Notes under the pieces: model-generated | What the model was told of the DNA's origin: nothing | Seen by the model: the letters and a program-made list of their open reading frames with translations, nothing else | Database searches by the model: none | In this document: positions 55,601 through 64,000 of the stretch, in pieces | Numbering within the stretch: the stretch's first letter is position 1 | Layout: the number at the start of each line of letters is the position of its first letter | Program-made: the position numbers and the translations under genes | Source of the DNA: Pseudoalteromonas piratica | GTDB taxonomy: Bacteria; Pseudomonadota; Gammaproteobacteria; Enterobacterales; Alteromonadaceae | Length of the DNA: 64,000 nt | Assembly (NCBI RefSeq): GCF_000788395.1 | Contig: NZ_CP009888.1 | Coordinates: 1,632,001 to 1,696,000 of the forward strand | Direction: 5' to 3'

Positions 55601-58600
55601 ATCGTTCCCTAATCCGCCTCTGGAGTGGGGCTACTCTGATCACTATCGCTATCGTAGTTGCTATTGTAAATGCGGTGATGGAATATTCACTTGGCCTTTA
55701 TGTGTGGTGCCTTGCTTTTGCACTTATCGGTCTTTTAGTTATTTTGTTGCCAAGTATCAATCAGCGATTGATGCGAGGCGTGCATAAACGCAACCAGTTT
55801 AAACAGTACACATTATTAATCCAGGGCGCGCAGCGAAAGTTAAAGCTGGACTCTAACCTTTATAAGACCGCTTGGTACTTGGTGGTTTCCGAAGATGGCG
55901 TAAGTGAGAACTTTGCACAGTTTAATCGTGTCAGTCTTGCCAATATACCCGCTGAAATCGAGTTGTATCATGTTAAAGGCGCGTTAATTTGGCACCTCAA
56001 AACATCAGAAAACCAAACACGTGAAAACTTTTTGGCTTGGCTTAATTACATTCGCCCAAAGCAAGCGCTAAATGGCGTATTACTGCTAACAGATGCCTTT
56101 AGTTTGATTCAGCGTTCGCAAAAAGCTAAACAAGATTTCTTAACGGATCTTAAATCGCAACTCGAAACTATTTTTATACGTAATGGGGTAAAAGTCCCAC
56201 TTCATTTGTTTTTATGTGGCATTAATAAACTCGATGGACTTGCTGAGAGTTTGCATTTGCAAGCCGACTTAGATGACTTAACCTTTGATTTGACTGACCA
56301 AGGGCAAACAATTCAAAACACGTTATCACAAGCGTGTGATGCCTTATTCAAAAAACTTTTCATTAGCAATATTCACCAAGTGTCACTGCAAATTGATGAG
56401 ACTTTCAAACGCAAACAACTGCTTGGGTCAATGCAGCTACAATATTTAAAGCTTGCAATTGAGTCTTTTGTATCCGATTTAATGGACTTCAATGGACTAG
56501 AATCACCTTTTAAATTAACTAGTTTCCATTTTGTGGAATCAGAGTTTACGGAGCATCGGGTTAATCTTGCAACGGCACATACCTTAATTGAAATTAATCA
56601 AACGATGCTGCCAGTATTGCAAGATGCTAATTTGAAACCCAAAGTTGAACTGACGAAAACCTTTGCTGCACAAGTCTTGCCATTATCCGACTCAGCGCCC
56701 ACAAATAAGCGTCGCGTGATAAAGCACTTTATGAATCAATTCATGTTGTTTGTGACAGGTATTTCGGCCTTTGCATTCGCGTCTTGGGTTGGTTGGAAAG
56801 CCTTTATATATAATGAATCATTACATACCGAATTTAGTGATGTTCACGCTCAGTATCGAGAGTCGCTAAACGACAGTGTGTATGACATTACCGATCCTGC
56901 CACAATCATTGAGCCGCTAACTGTTCTGCGTATTGCTTATGCTCAATTTATTAAGGAACAACAAAAAAAGCCATGGTTTGCTTTACCCGTTTTAACTTCC
57001 ATTGAAAGGGAATCGCACTACCAAGCACTGTATAAAGAGCAGTTAAAATTAGCGCTGGAACCTGTGCTGATGAATTACTTAGAAGAAGAGCTTTTTGTTT
57101 ACCTTGAATTGGAAGATTATTTGAAGGTTATTAACACTAAAGATGTTTACGAGTCATTTGCAGCAGCTGAAAATCAAGATGTTGTGATTAATTATATGCT
57201 TCATTCTTTAAATGATGGCGGTGTATTAGATGAAGTTGAAGCGCAAAATTTTATCGCGCTAATTAATGATTACTATCAGCTTGGTTACAGTAAAATTAAA
57301 ACTAATGATGAGTTATTGGCAATTGTTGATAGCCAGTTAGCATTACAAGACCCCAATCAGTTGATGTATAAATATGTTAAACAGCTGCCAGATTTTGCTC
57401 GATTAATCGATATTAGAAATGCGTTACTCGGCGATGAAAAAGTGCAAAAAGCCTTGTTTAAAGTAAGCGGAAGCAGTTCGAGTTTTCTTGTGCCTCAGTT
57501 ATTTACGCCTGCAGCAATGCAACAATTGTCTTTTGTACCAGAGTCAGACTTTATGAAAAAGCTGGTGAAGGACAATCACGGTTTCTTTAAAACGAAACCC
57601 TCAAGTCGTGAGTTAACCCGTATTGGAAATTATTTAAAATATCGCTACATCAATGACTACATCAGCTTTTGGCGACAATATTACCAACAAATAGCGTTAG
57701 CTGATGACCTTTCGTTAGGCCCAGTATTATCAGCTTTAACTGAAAAACAAAAGTCGCCGCTAGTGCAATTATACAGCACACTAAGAAACTATATTGTTAT
57801 ACCAGCGGTGGATATTCCGAGTTTTGAAAAAACAGATAGTGCCGCCAAAGCGCCGAAAAAGTTGGCTGCTAAAGCTAAAAAGCTAGATAAAGTGGCAAAC
57901 GCTGCCAGTGGATTGCTCAATCCTGAACAGTCGCTCGCTATCGCGCAAGCACAAGAGCATAATGAGATCAGTGAAAAAATTGCTCAGGCATTTTCTCAGA
58001 ACACCTTGATTAGCGGTGACCGTGAAGTGATTAGCAATGAATATCAAATTCTGGTGAAGCAACTCTCGGCACTAAAGCTGTGGTTAGCAAAAGCAGATAA
58101 TGACGTTATACCTGGGTTAACGTATTTCAATCAGTTAAGCAGTGAAACTCGCTTTAATGATTTCTCTGGATTGTGGCTGACTAACTTTTCTGAACCGCCA
58201 GTCCGTCAACTGATAGACATGGTACTTGCGCAATCTGCTGCGCATATTCAAGATAAAGTGACTGCATACTTACAGCAAGCGTGGCTCGATGCAGTTAAAT
58301 TGCCTTATCAGAAAAATGTCGCCCCCTATTATCCATTTAATCGACAAGGCAATGATTTACCTCTCTCAGAAATGGCTACCTATTTTGCACCGCAGAGTTC
58401 GGTAAATACATTTAATGAAACAGTATTACGCAATTTTGTGAGTGTCGGCAATGCTAAACAATTGGCTATTTTCGATAAAAACTCAGTGATAACCTTAAAC
58501 AGTGATGTTGAGCGGTTTATTGACCAATATTTAAAGTTACAAAAACGCCTTTATGGACGAAATAATGAGCTTCAGGTTTCAGTAAACTTATCTGCAAAGA

Positions 58601-58959
58601 GCATGTCACCAGAATTAGCCGCGTTTATGCTGCAAACTGGCGACAGCGCATTGCATTATACTCATGGCCCTGAAATCCCCAAAACGGTTAACTGGCCTAA
58701 AGAATTTGCAGATAGTAAGTTAACGCTAACGCTGAGCGATCTTAATAATCAGAAAAAGCAATTTGAGTACCAAGGTGTTTGGGGGATTTATCGCCTGATT
58801 AGTGAATATCAAACAAGTACTAACAGCAATGTATTACGTATTCCTTACAATGATAAGCAAAGTGTGGATATAGCGGTTAAAGGTATTAATGATAAAAATA
58901 ATATTTTAAATCCACATTTTTTTGCTCAGCTAGAAATACCATCGACGTTATTACAATAA
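55597..58959 (+). CDS. tssM: T6SS membrane protein TssM (IcmF)
   Basis: 1120 aa, start GTG overlapping the tssL stop (GTGA). Two N-terminal TMs (about 8-51), a third near residue 380-400, and a long periplasmic C-terminal part that reaches TssJ. The cytoplasmic NTPase-like domain has LCGINKLDGL (G4-type NKLD) but no GxxGxGK[ST] loop; the corresponding place reads VVSEDGVSENF. So nucleotide binding is doubtful. Codons and length are typical. Confidence 0.92.
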   Translation: MNRSLIRLWSGATLITIAIVVAIVNAVMEYSLGLYVWCLAFALIGLLVILLPSINQRLMRGVHKRNQFKQYTLLIQGAQRKLKLDSNLYKTAWYLVVSEDGVSENFAQFNRVSLANIPAEIELYHVKGALIWHLKTSENQTRENFLAWLNYIRPKQALNGVLLLTDAFSLIQRSQKAKQDFLTDLKSQLETIFIRNGVKVPLHLFLCGINKLDGLAESLHLQADLDDLTFDLTDQGQTIQNTLSQACDALFKKLFISNIHQVSLQIDETFKRKQLLGSMQLQYLKLAIESFVSDLMDFNGLESPFKLTSFHFVESEFTEHRVNLATAHTLIEINQTMLPVLQDANLKPKVELTKTFAAQVLPLSDSAPTNKRRVIKHFMNQFMLFVTGISAFAFASWVGWKAFIYNESLHTEFSDVHAQYRESLNDSVYDITDPATIIEPLTVLRIAYAQFIKEQQKKPWFALPVLTSIERESHYQALYKEQLKLALEPVLMNYLEEELFVYLELEDYLKVINTKDVYESFAAAENQDVVINYMLHSLNDGGVLDEVEAQNFIALINDYYQLGYSKIKTNDELLAIVDSQLALQDPNQLMYKYVKQLPDFARLIDIRNALLGDEKVQKALFKVSGSSSSFLVPQLFTPAAMQQLSFVPESDFMKKLVKDNHGFFKTKPSSRELTRIGNYLKYRYINDYISFWRQYYQQIALADDLSLGPVLSALTEKQKSPLVQLYSTLRNYIVIPAVDIPSFEKTDSAAKAPKKLAAKAKKLDKVANAASGLLNPEQSLAIAQAQEHNEISEKIAQAFSQNTLISGDREVISNEYQILVKQLSALKLWLAKADNDVIPGLTYFNQLSSETRFNDFSGLWLTNFSEPPVRQLIDMVLAQSAAHIQDKVTAYLQQAWLDAVKLPYQKNVAPYYPFNRQGNDLPLSEMATYFAPQSSVNTFNETVLRNFVSVGNAKQLAIFDKNSVITLNSDVERFIDQYLKLQKRLYGRNNELQVSVNLSAKSMSPELAAFMLQTGDSALHYTHGPEIPKTVNWPKEFADSKLTLTLSDLNNQKKQFEYQGVWGIYRLISEYQTSTNSNVLRIPYNDKQSVDIAVKGINDKNNILNPHFFAQLEIPSTLLQ

Positions 58960-58980
58960 GTAACGTTAAAAGAGAGTGTT

Positions 58981-60993
58981 ATGGATACATATATAGCAGG
59001 TGAAACAAGCTACCTTGTTGCAAAAACGGAGCAAGGAAAAGAATACAGGTTAAGTGGCTGTAGTGTAGATGATATTTTAAATCAAGGATTTACAGTAATC
59101 GCTCAGTTAGTTACTGATGGCGAAGATGTGTTTGATGAACTAGGTAAAACCCTCTCAATAAGCTGGTATCAAGACGTCGCAGGACGACCTAATAAGTTAT
59201 TGCAATATAACGGGTATGTTACCGAAGTAAAAGAATCTGAAGCGAATGCACAGACGGTGCGTAGTTTTCAAGTAACTGTCAATGCTTGGTTGTCTCTACT
59301 TAAATTTTGCCGCACTTATCGTATCTATCAATCACAATCAGTTAAAGATATTTTATCTGATATTTTTGATAATGCAGGGTTTAAAGGTGCCTATAAATTT
59401 GGTGCAATGCCTTCAACCAAAAAAGAATACTGCACACAGTACAATGAAACTGACTATGACTTTGTGATTCGCATTATGGCTGAAGCCGGTGTGGTATTTT
59501 ATTTTACACAAGATGAAGGTAAGCATACCTTAGTAATTCAAAATGCCAGCGCGCCTTTTAGTGCTAATAATTTAGCGAAGTTTGATCATGCATTAACAAA
59601 GTCAGCAAGTAATTTGTTAATGAGTAAGTTTGAGCCACAAAAGGCGCTTACGGCTAAGACAATCTCTTTATCAGGCTATAACTATGATAAAGCGAAAACA
59701 GAGTCTGGCTCTGCAACGGTCTCTTCCACCACTGTTTCGACAAGTAATAATAAAAACTTTGAGTATTTTGCTCTAAGCACTGACAAAGGCGATTACAGTG
59801 ATAGTTCAACCTTGGTAAAGCAATTAAATGACGCTAACCAAGCAGAGACGCAAAATATTGAGATGATAACAGATGCGAATGTTGTTCTCGTTGGGGCTAA
59901 ATTATCCGTCAAGAGTCACCCAAATACACAATGGCAAAATGACTACAATGTGCTTGCATGCCATCACACGATTGAAGTTACGCAAGCAAATCTAGCCACC
60001 AGTTATGAATGTAAAGTAATCTGCCGTGATCCTAAACTACCATTGACACCGCGATACCCTAAAAAGCCTAAAAATAATGGCATATCGAATGCGATTGTTG
60101 TTGCTGATAGTGGATCATTTGATAGCAAAGGTGAGATTAACCAAGACAAAGACGGCCGTATTAAAGTGCACTTTTTATGGGATGTGAGTGATACAAAGTC
60201 GACCAGTTGTTATTTGCGTGTTATGCAACAAACGGCGGGTGTTAATGCAGGAATGCAGTTTATCCCAAGAATTGGCGACGAAGTTCTGGTCGATTTTATT
60301 AACGGTGATATTGACCAGCCGATAGTGATTGGCAGTGTTTACAATGGCAATACAAAACCGCCTTATGCACAAAAAGATGCGACACAATCGACAATAAAAA
60401 CGGGGCTGGCAGAAGATACGGCTCATGAAATTTGCTTTGATGATAAGAAAGGTGAAGAAAAGTTATCACTTACTTCGGGTAAAGATCTTTTAGTCACTGT
60501 CGCCAATAATGCAACAACATTAATTAATGCTGAAGATGCATTAACCATAAAGAAAACGCAAAAAACAACCATTGAAGATTCGCAAACCATCTCGGTTAAA
60601 AATAATTACAGCTTGAAAGCAGATAAAATCACGTTAGAGGGTGATAGCCAAATAGAGCTAAAAGTGGGCAGTAACAAAATTACTATTAGCAGTTCAGGTG
60701 TGAAAATCGATGCATCAAGTATTGAGTTAAAATCCAGTCAAGATACAAAAATCTCGGCGATGAATCTAACGACTTCAAGTAACGCATCTACCAAAATCAG
60801 TGCCAATGCGAATGTTGATATCAAGGCAACAGCGCAAGCTAATTTAGAAGGCACAGCAGGTGCAAATGTTAAGTCGACAGCCATTGCTAAGCTTGAAGGT
60901 ACGGCAGGAGCGCAGGTCACCTCGACAGCAATGGCAAAATTAAGTGGTGCTGCGATGGCTGAAATTACCGGTGCACTGGTTAAGATAAACTAG
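58981..60993 (+). CDS. vgrG: T6SS spike protein VgrG (TssI)
   Basis: 670 aa. The gp27-like part has RSFQVTVNAWLSLLKFCRTYRIYQSQSVKDILSDIF and YNETDYDFVIRIMAEAGVVFYF. The gp5 part has DKDGRIKVHFLWD, RVMQQTAGVNAGMQFIPRIGDEVLVDFINGDIDQPIVIGSVYNG. The C-terminus is an alanine/glycine/threonine-rich beta-helix needle with repeats (about 595-668) and no extra effector domain. The spike pierces the target cell. Downstream genes probably encode cargo and its loading factor. Confidence 0.95.
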   Translation: MDTYIAGETSYLVAKTEQGKEYRLSGCSVDDILNQGFTVIAQLVTDGEDVFDELGKTLSISWYQDVAGRPNKLLQYNGYVTEVKESEANAQTVRSFQVTVNAWLSLLKFCRTYRIYQSQSVKDILSDIFDNAGFKGAYKFGAMPSTKKEYCTQYNETDYDFVIRIMAEAGVVFYFTQDEGKHTLVIQNASAPFSANNLAKFDHALTKSASNLLMSKFEPQKALTAKTISLSGYNYDKAKTESGSATVSSTTVSTSNNKNFEYFALSTDKGDYSDSSTLVKQLNDANQAETQNIEMITDANVVLVGAKLSVKSHPNTQWQNDYNVLACHHTIEVTQANLATSYECKVICRDPKLPLTPRYPKKPKNNGISNAIVVADSGSFDSKGEINQDKDGRIKVHFLWDVSDTKSTSCYLRVMQQTAGVNAGMQFIPRIGDEVLVDFINGDIDQPIVIGSVYNGNTKPPYAQKDATQSTIKTGLAEDTAHEICFDDKKGEEKLSLTSGKDLLVTVANNATTLINAEDALTIKKTQKTTIEDSQTISVKNNYSLKADKITLEGDSQIELKVGSNKITISSSGVKIDASSIELKSSQDTKISAMNLTTSSNASTKISANANVDIKATAQANLEGTAGANVKSTAIAKLEGTAGAQVTSTAMAKLSGAAMAEITGALVKIN

Positions 60994-61002
60994 GTTGAGA
61001 CA

Positions 61003-61500
61003 ATGGAAATAATCACAAACGCAATTATTAGTGAGTTAAAGCAAGCTACAATTGCGCCTATCTTGGCAAAGTACCAACCTTCTGAGCCTGCTAATGCGCT
61101 ATTACAGCCAAATTGGCAACCAGCTTATGCAATTGAGCAATTACAGCAAGCTGAGCTCACTCGTGACGCCATTCAGCTAATCGCGCACGGTTTACCTGTT
61201 ATGAGTGCAATTCGCTGGGGGCTTTTTGTGCTTCAGCAGCATCCAGGTAGTAAAAATGATCCTATACTTGAATGCGTTACTAATTGGTTAAGCTCGCCCA
61301 ATGAAACACTCCGTATCAGGGCGCAACAACTTGCAGAGCGCATTGGTTTAGATACCGCCCCCGGTTGGCTCGGTTATTCTGTTTTTTGGTCCGGTACGGG
61401 ATCGATTGTTGCGCCAGAATTACCTGTCGTTTTGCCACCAGATAATATGGTTGGTCATGCAATTAATGCTGCTATTTTATTGGCTATGATTGATTCATAA
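61003..61500 (+). CDS. DUF6931-family protein, probable T6SS cargo-related factor
   Basis: 165 aa, soluble. The motifs DAIQLIAHGLPVMSAIRWGLFVL and GYSVFWSGTGSIVAPELPVVLPPDNM...HAINAAILLAMI match what I know as DUF6931, a small family found beside VgrG genes. It has no signal peptide. It lies 9 bp after vgrG and 22 bp before the repeat-bearing putative effector. Its position suggests a chaperone or adaptor role. Function not proven. Confidence 0.65.
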   Translation: MEIITNAIISELKQATIAPILAKYQPSEPANALLQPNWQPAYAIEQLQQAELTRDAIQLIAHGLPVMSAIRWGLFVLQQHPGSKNDPILECVTNWLSSPNETLRIRAQQLAERIGLDTAPGWLGYSVFWSGTGSIVAPELPVVLPPDNMVGHAINAAILLAMIDS

Positions 61501-61522
61501 ACTGATTTACTGAGGAGAAATA

Positions 61523-63751
61523 ATGCCCACCTCTTTAATACCTAGTTTAGGCCAGTGGCAAAGCGATACCTACATAGGTGTAAGGTATCCGCGCGGAAAA
61601 CAGCTAAAAAAAGTAGATAGCTGTATAAAAACATATAACTCAAATCCTAATACCCCTAATCTTAAAGCGCTAAAAAGCGCTTACTTTATTTGGCAACTTA
61701 GTAAAGAAGACAAGTACTATAAACAAGATGGTTGGCGTTCAAGTAAACGAAATATTGAAGGTAAAAATCGGCCAATAGAACGTTTACATAATGCATTATT
61801 CCCAAAGCTTGAAGACCAAGATTGCGACGATTTTACGTTACTTTTGCAACGCGAGTCTAAGCGTGACTGTGTGCGAATATTGTATGGTGCTAAGGCAAAA
61901 TTTCTGTATAAAGATGATGTAAAAGATATTGCAAAGCAGGCCTATAAAGATATTAAGTCAACTCAGCAAGAGAAGAAGAAACAAGATGCTGAGATAAAGA
62001 GCCAATACAACGAAGAACAACGCCAAGAGTCCGGTAAAATCCACCGTATTGCCAGTGATATTGCTAATCAAGTTAAATCGGGTAGTGTTGAAGCAACCTC
62101 TGTAGAAAGTAAATATAAATGGGTAAAAGACGTTGCTATCACTATTATTAATTTTCTCAAAAAGGTTGCGAATGACTTTTTGCAGTTTGTTAAGGATTGT
62201 TGGCGCAGTATCCGTGATTTATTAATAAGTTTGGTTGCTGAAATTTGCATTGCTATTTTACCGGGGATCAATGCCTTAGTTGCGGCCGCAAAGTCGGTTG
62301 AAGGTTATGTCAAAGCCGTTAAAACTGCTGCTGATGCGTGTTATCAGCGCTTTAAAGATAGCAAAACAATGACCATTGCCAGTAAAAGCTATCAAATTAA
62401 TTTAGCACTTAAAACATTTATTAATAATGAATTTTTACTTTCGATGGCAAATGCCGCCAAGCAACTGATTAGTGCAATTGAAAACAATCTTGCATTGGCG
62501 TCAAGTATTACCATCCCTGGTAATGTTGCCAAAGTATTGTCTCTCACCGCTTTTTATGTACAAAAAATCGCTGTGCTGGCAAAAGAGTATTATTACACGC
62601 GCAAAATAAATCGCTTGTTGTCACAAATAAATAAGCATAATCCCTACCTTTCTGATGAACTGTTAAAAGATCCACTCGTTGCCGCATATTTAATTATTAA
62701 TGCTACGGACTCTACCTTGTTTGCCATGGTTAGGGATAACACCGATATGGCGACATGGCTGTCAGTTTGCGACACTAATTTGTCGCAATTTGAAGAACTG
62801 AAGAAACGTGCAGAAAAATACCTAAAAACACGCAAGATTAAACTTAAAGGCTTAAAAGAAAAGTCGCTAGATGTTGGTCCTGTGCCATTTTTACAGCAAA
62901 TCCAAGAGTTTGATACTGCCTCACTTAAAAAAGTATCGCAAAAAAAGGACAAGACACTGCTTGAAGAGGTCAGGGAGTTTAATAAATCGGCCTTAAATCA
63001 CGTGACGACAAAAGAAAAACGTGGTTTGGGTTTACTAGACGAAATCACACGATTTAATAAATCAAAATTGACACACTCAGACACTGTAATTAAATCGGGT
63101 ACAAGTGTGCTAGACCAAGTTGAATTATTTAATAAAGCCAAACTCAACAAAGCAAGTACGAGTGTTAAACGGGGTGTCAGTGTATTGGATCAGGTCGAGT
63201 TGTTTGGTAAGTCGCAGCTCTCAAAAACTACTACAAAACAGCACGATCCTCTGGTTGAAATGCGAAAGCTTGAAATGCAGCTAAAAACCCTTGATTGGCG
63301 CATTTTGAATAAAACCTTGTTGGGCTATAACAGTTTTAGTAAACAACTCAACCAACTTGATACGCAACCAATCACATTAACCCAATGGAAAAAAGCGAGT
63401 TGGGTTAAATTTGGTAGACGGCATGACATTACTAAATCGATCGATAAAGGAATCATGGCGTATGGAAAGTATTGTGGTAGCAACTTAAAAACCATGCAAC
63501 CAGCTAAGAATTGTAAGGCGATAGATGCCATTCTTGGTTATCTATCCAAGCGCCTTGAAATTATTCAACGAGATGTACTTTATCCGACACATAAATGGTT
63601 ACAACAACTTGATGCAACCCATCGTTCAAGCCCAAGGCGCCCAGCAATGAATCAGCTAAATGTAGCAGCGCAGTCTGAACGAAATGCATTACAACAGCTG
63701 GCTATGTCACTTGAAAAAATTAATACTAGTTACCGATTATTAGGTGGGTAA
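61523..63751 (+). CDS. Putative T6SS cargo protein with five beta-thymosin/WH2-like repeats
   Basis: 742 aa. Strong ribosome site (GAGGAG, 7 nt before ATG). Layout: a basic N-terminal region (about 1-150); a coiled-coil-like charged stretch (about 150-185); hydrophobic segments (about 203-215, 232-256, 325-352) that might enter membranes; a repeat region (456-573); and a helical C-terminal part (about 580-742). The repeats have the pattern [FLV]L-x2-[IV]-x2-F-[DNG]-[KT]-x2-L-x-[KH]-[VSAT], 23-25 aa apart. The first contains SLKKV and FD, as in the thymosin beta-4 actin-binding block. No signal peptide and no enzyme motif that I recognise. It lies after vgrG and DUF6931, so delivery by the spike is likely. 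Confidence 0.75.
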   Translation: MPTSLIPSLGQWQSDTYIGVRYPRGKQLKKVDSCIKTYNSNPNTPNLKALKSAYFIWQLSKEDKYYKQDGWRSSKRNIEGKNRPIERLHNALFPKLEDQDCDDFTLLLQRESKRDCVRILYGAKAKFLYKDDVKDIAKQAYKDIKSTQQEKKKQDAEIKSQYNEEQRQESGKIHRIASDIANQVKSGSVEATSVESKYKWVKDVAITIINFLKKVANDFLQFVKDCWRSIRDLLISLVAEICIAILPGINALVAAAKSVEGYVKAVKTAADACYQRFKDSKTMTIASKSYQINLALKTFINNEFLLSMANAAKQLISAIENNLALASSITIPGNVAKVLSLTAFYVQKIAVLAKEYYYTRKINRLLSQINKHNPYLSDELLKDPLVAAYLIINATDSTLFAMVRDNTDMATWLSVCDTNLSQFEELKKRAEKYLKTRKIKLKGLKEKSLDVGPVPFLQQIQEFDTASLKKVSQKKDKTLLEEVREFNKSALNHVTTKEKRGLGLLDEITRFNKSKLTHSDTVIKSGTSVLDQVELFNKAKLNKASTSVKRGVSVLDQVELFGKSQLSKTTTKQHDPLVEMRKLEMQLKTLDWRILNKTLLGYNSFSKQLNQLDTQPITLTQWKKASWVKFGRRHDITKSIDKGIMAYGKYCGSNLKTMQPAKNCKAIDAILGYLSKRLEIIQRDVLYPTHKWLQQLDATHRSSPRRPAMNQLNVAAQSERNALQQLAMSLEKINTSYRLLGG
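62888..63241 (+). repeat. Five tandem WH2/beta-thymosin-like protein repeats
   Basis: Residues 456-475, 479-500, 504-524, 529-549 and 554-573 of the protein at 61523. Each has an amphipathic helix, an F plus small/charged block, a conserved Leu and a K/H-rich end (SLKKV, ALNHV, KLTHS, KLNKA, QLSKT). Copies 4 and 5 share VLDQVELF, yet seven of the eight codons differ synonymously. That implies selection on the protein, not a recent DNA duplication. A degenerate sixth copy may follow at 577-588. Confidence 0.85.
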
Positions 63752-63754
63752 AGC

Positions 63755-64000
63755 ATGAGTACATTTACCATATTTTTTTGCGGCACTTCGTCTAATCAAC
63801 GTGATTACAACAAAAAGCATATTTTTCACCAAGGCGAGTTGGTGAGTACACTGGCTAAGCACGCATCAGGTATTGAATATCAGGACTACTTAATAGTTGA
63901 TGGTGTTGGTAGTGGCAATGAAACAGAATTTATTAAATTTAGTAAAAGTTATTATGGTGGGGCACTTGCGCCAATATTTGGTTCTGGCATAGCTAGCAAT
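63755..64000 (+). CDS. Start of a T6SS-linked gene, possibly a lipase-type effector (truncated by window)
   Basis: First 82 codons from ATG 63755; the gene runs off the window. The visible part begins STFTIFFCGTSSN and has DGVGSGNETEF, which resembles the opening of DUF2235/Tle-type alpha/beta-hydrolase effectors (FFDGT-type and GVGT-type blocks). The resemblance is short and the catalytic Ser region is not visible, so the family is a guess. It lies 3 bp after the repeat protein gene. Confidence 0.4.
   Translation, partial: MSTFTIFFCGTSSNQRDYNKKHIFHQGELVSTLAKHASGIEYQDYLIVDGVGSGNETEFIKFSKSYYGGALAPIFGSGIASN

Overview
The window is a contiguous piece of chromosome from an AT-rich marine-type gammaproteobacterium. 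It is most likely of the order Alteromonadales, and a Pseudoalteromonas-like genome fits best. The basis is gene order (ribF-ileS-lspA-fkpB-ispH; bamD/rluD/pgeF/clpB; corB-ypjD/ffh/rpsP-rimM-trmD-rplS/tyrA/pheA) and protein style; I could not run a database search. About 40 kb is housekeeping DNA and the last 24 kb is one type VI secretion (T6SS) locus.

Region 1 (1-4823): the end of ribF, then ileS, lspA, fkpB and ispH, tightly packed. Region 2 (4839-13498): a LytS/AlgZ-type sensor kinase and a LytTR/AlgR-type regulator, followed by pilV-pilW-pilX-pilY1-pilE (minor pilins and tip adhesin of type IV pili). Two FimT/FimU-type pseudopilins lie on the opposite strand. Two perfect LytTR-type half-sites stand 20 bp apart just before pilV. 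Region 3 (13681-26296): glnB, bamD, rluD, pgeF, clpB with a heat-shock promoter, a DUF4124 protein, gshA, a lytic-transglycosylase-like lipoprotein, a 14-copy 7-bp tandem repeat, a CorB/CNNM protein, ypjD and ffh.

Region 4 (26394-34824): rpsP-rimM-trmD-rplS; tyrA with two TyrR boxes; convergent pheA with a complete Phe-codon attenuator (leader peptide, antiterminator, terminator) that the predicted promoter would make leaderless; a large PAS-GGDEF-EAL protein; yciH. Region 5 (35006-39763): a STAS protein and a REC-PP2C-HATPase regulator (partner-switching pair, CrsA/CrsR-like), a GAF protein, an aromatic aminotransferase, yebG with an SOS box, and a small DUF6868 membrane protein.

Region 6 (40070-64000): a T6SS locus on the + strand with all 13 core components (tssA, hcp, tssB, tssC, tssE, F, G, H, J, K, L, M and vgrG). 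It also carries a second, shorter TssC paralogue, a periplasmic solute-binding-like protein, a short protein with a degenerate FHA domain, and a TssL ending in a SPOR domain. Downstream of vgrG come a DUF6931 protein, a 742-residue putative cargo protein, and the start of another gene, perhaps a lipase-type effector.

The most striking observation is in the 742-residue protein: five tandem repeats of 23-25 residues, each an amphipathic helix followed by an LKKV/LSKT-type motif. They closely resemble the eukaryotic actin-binding beta-thymosin/WH2 module. If right, this is a T6SS cargo that binds eukaryotic actin, for example in protist predators.
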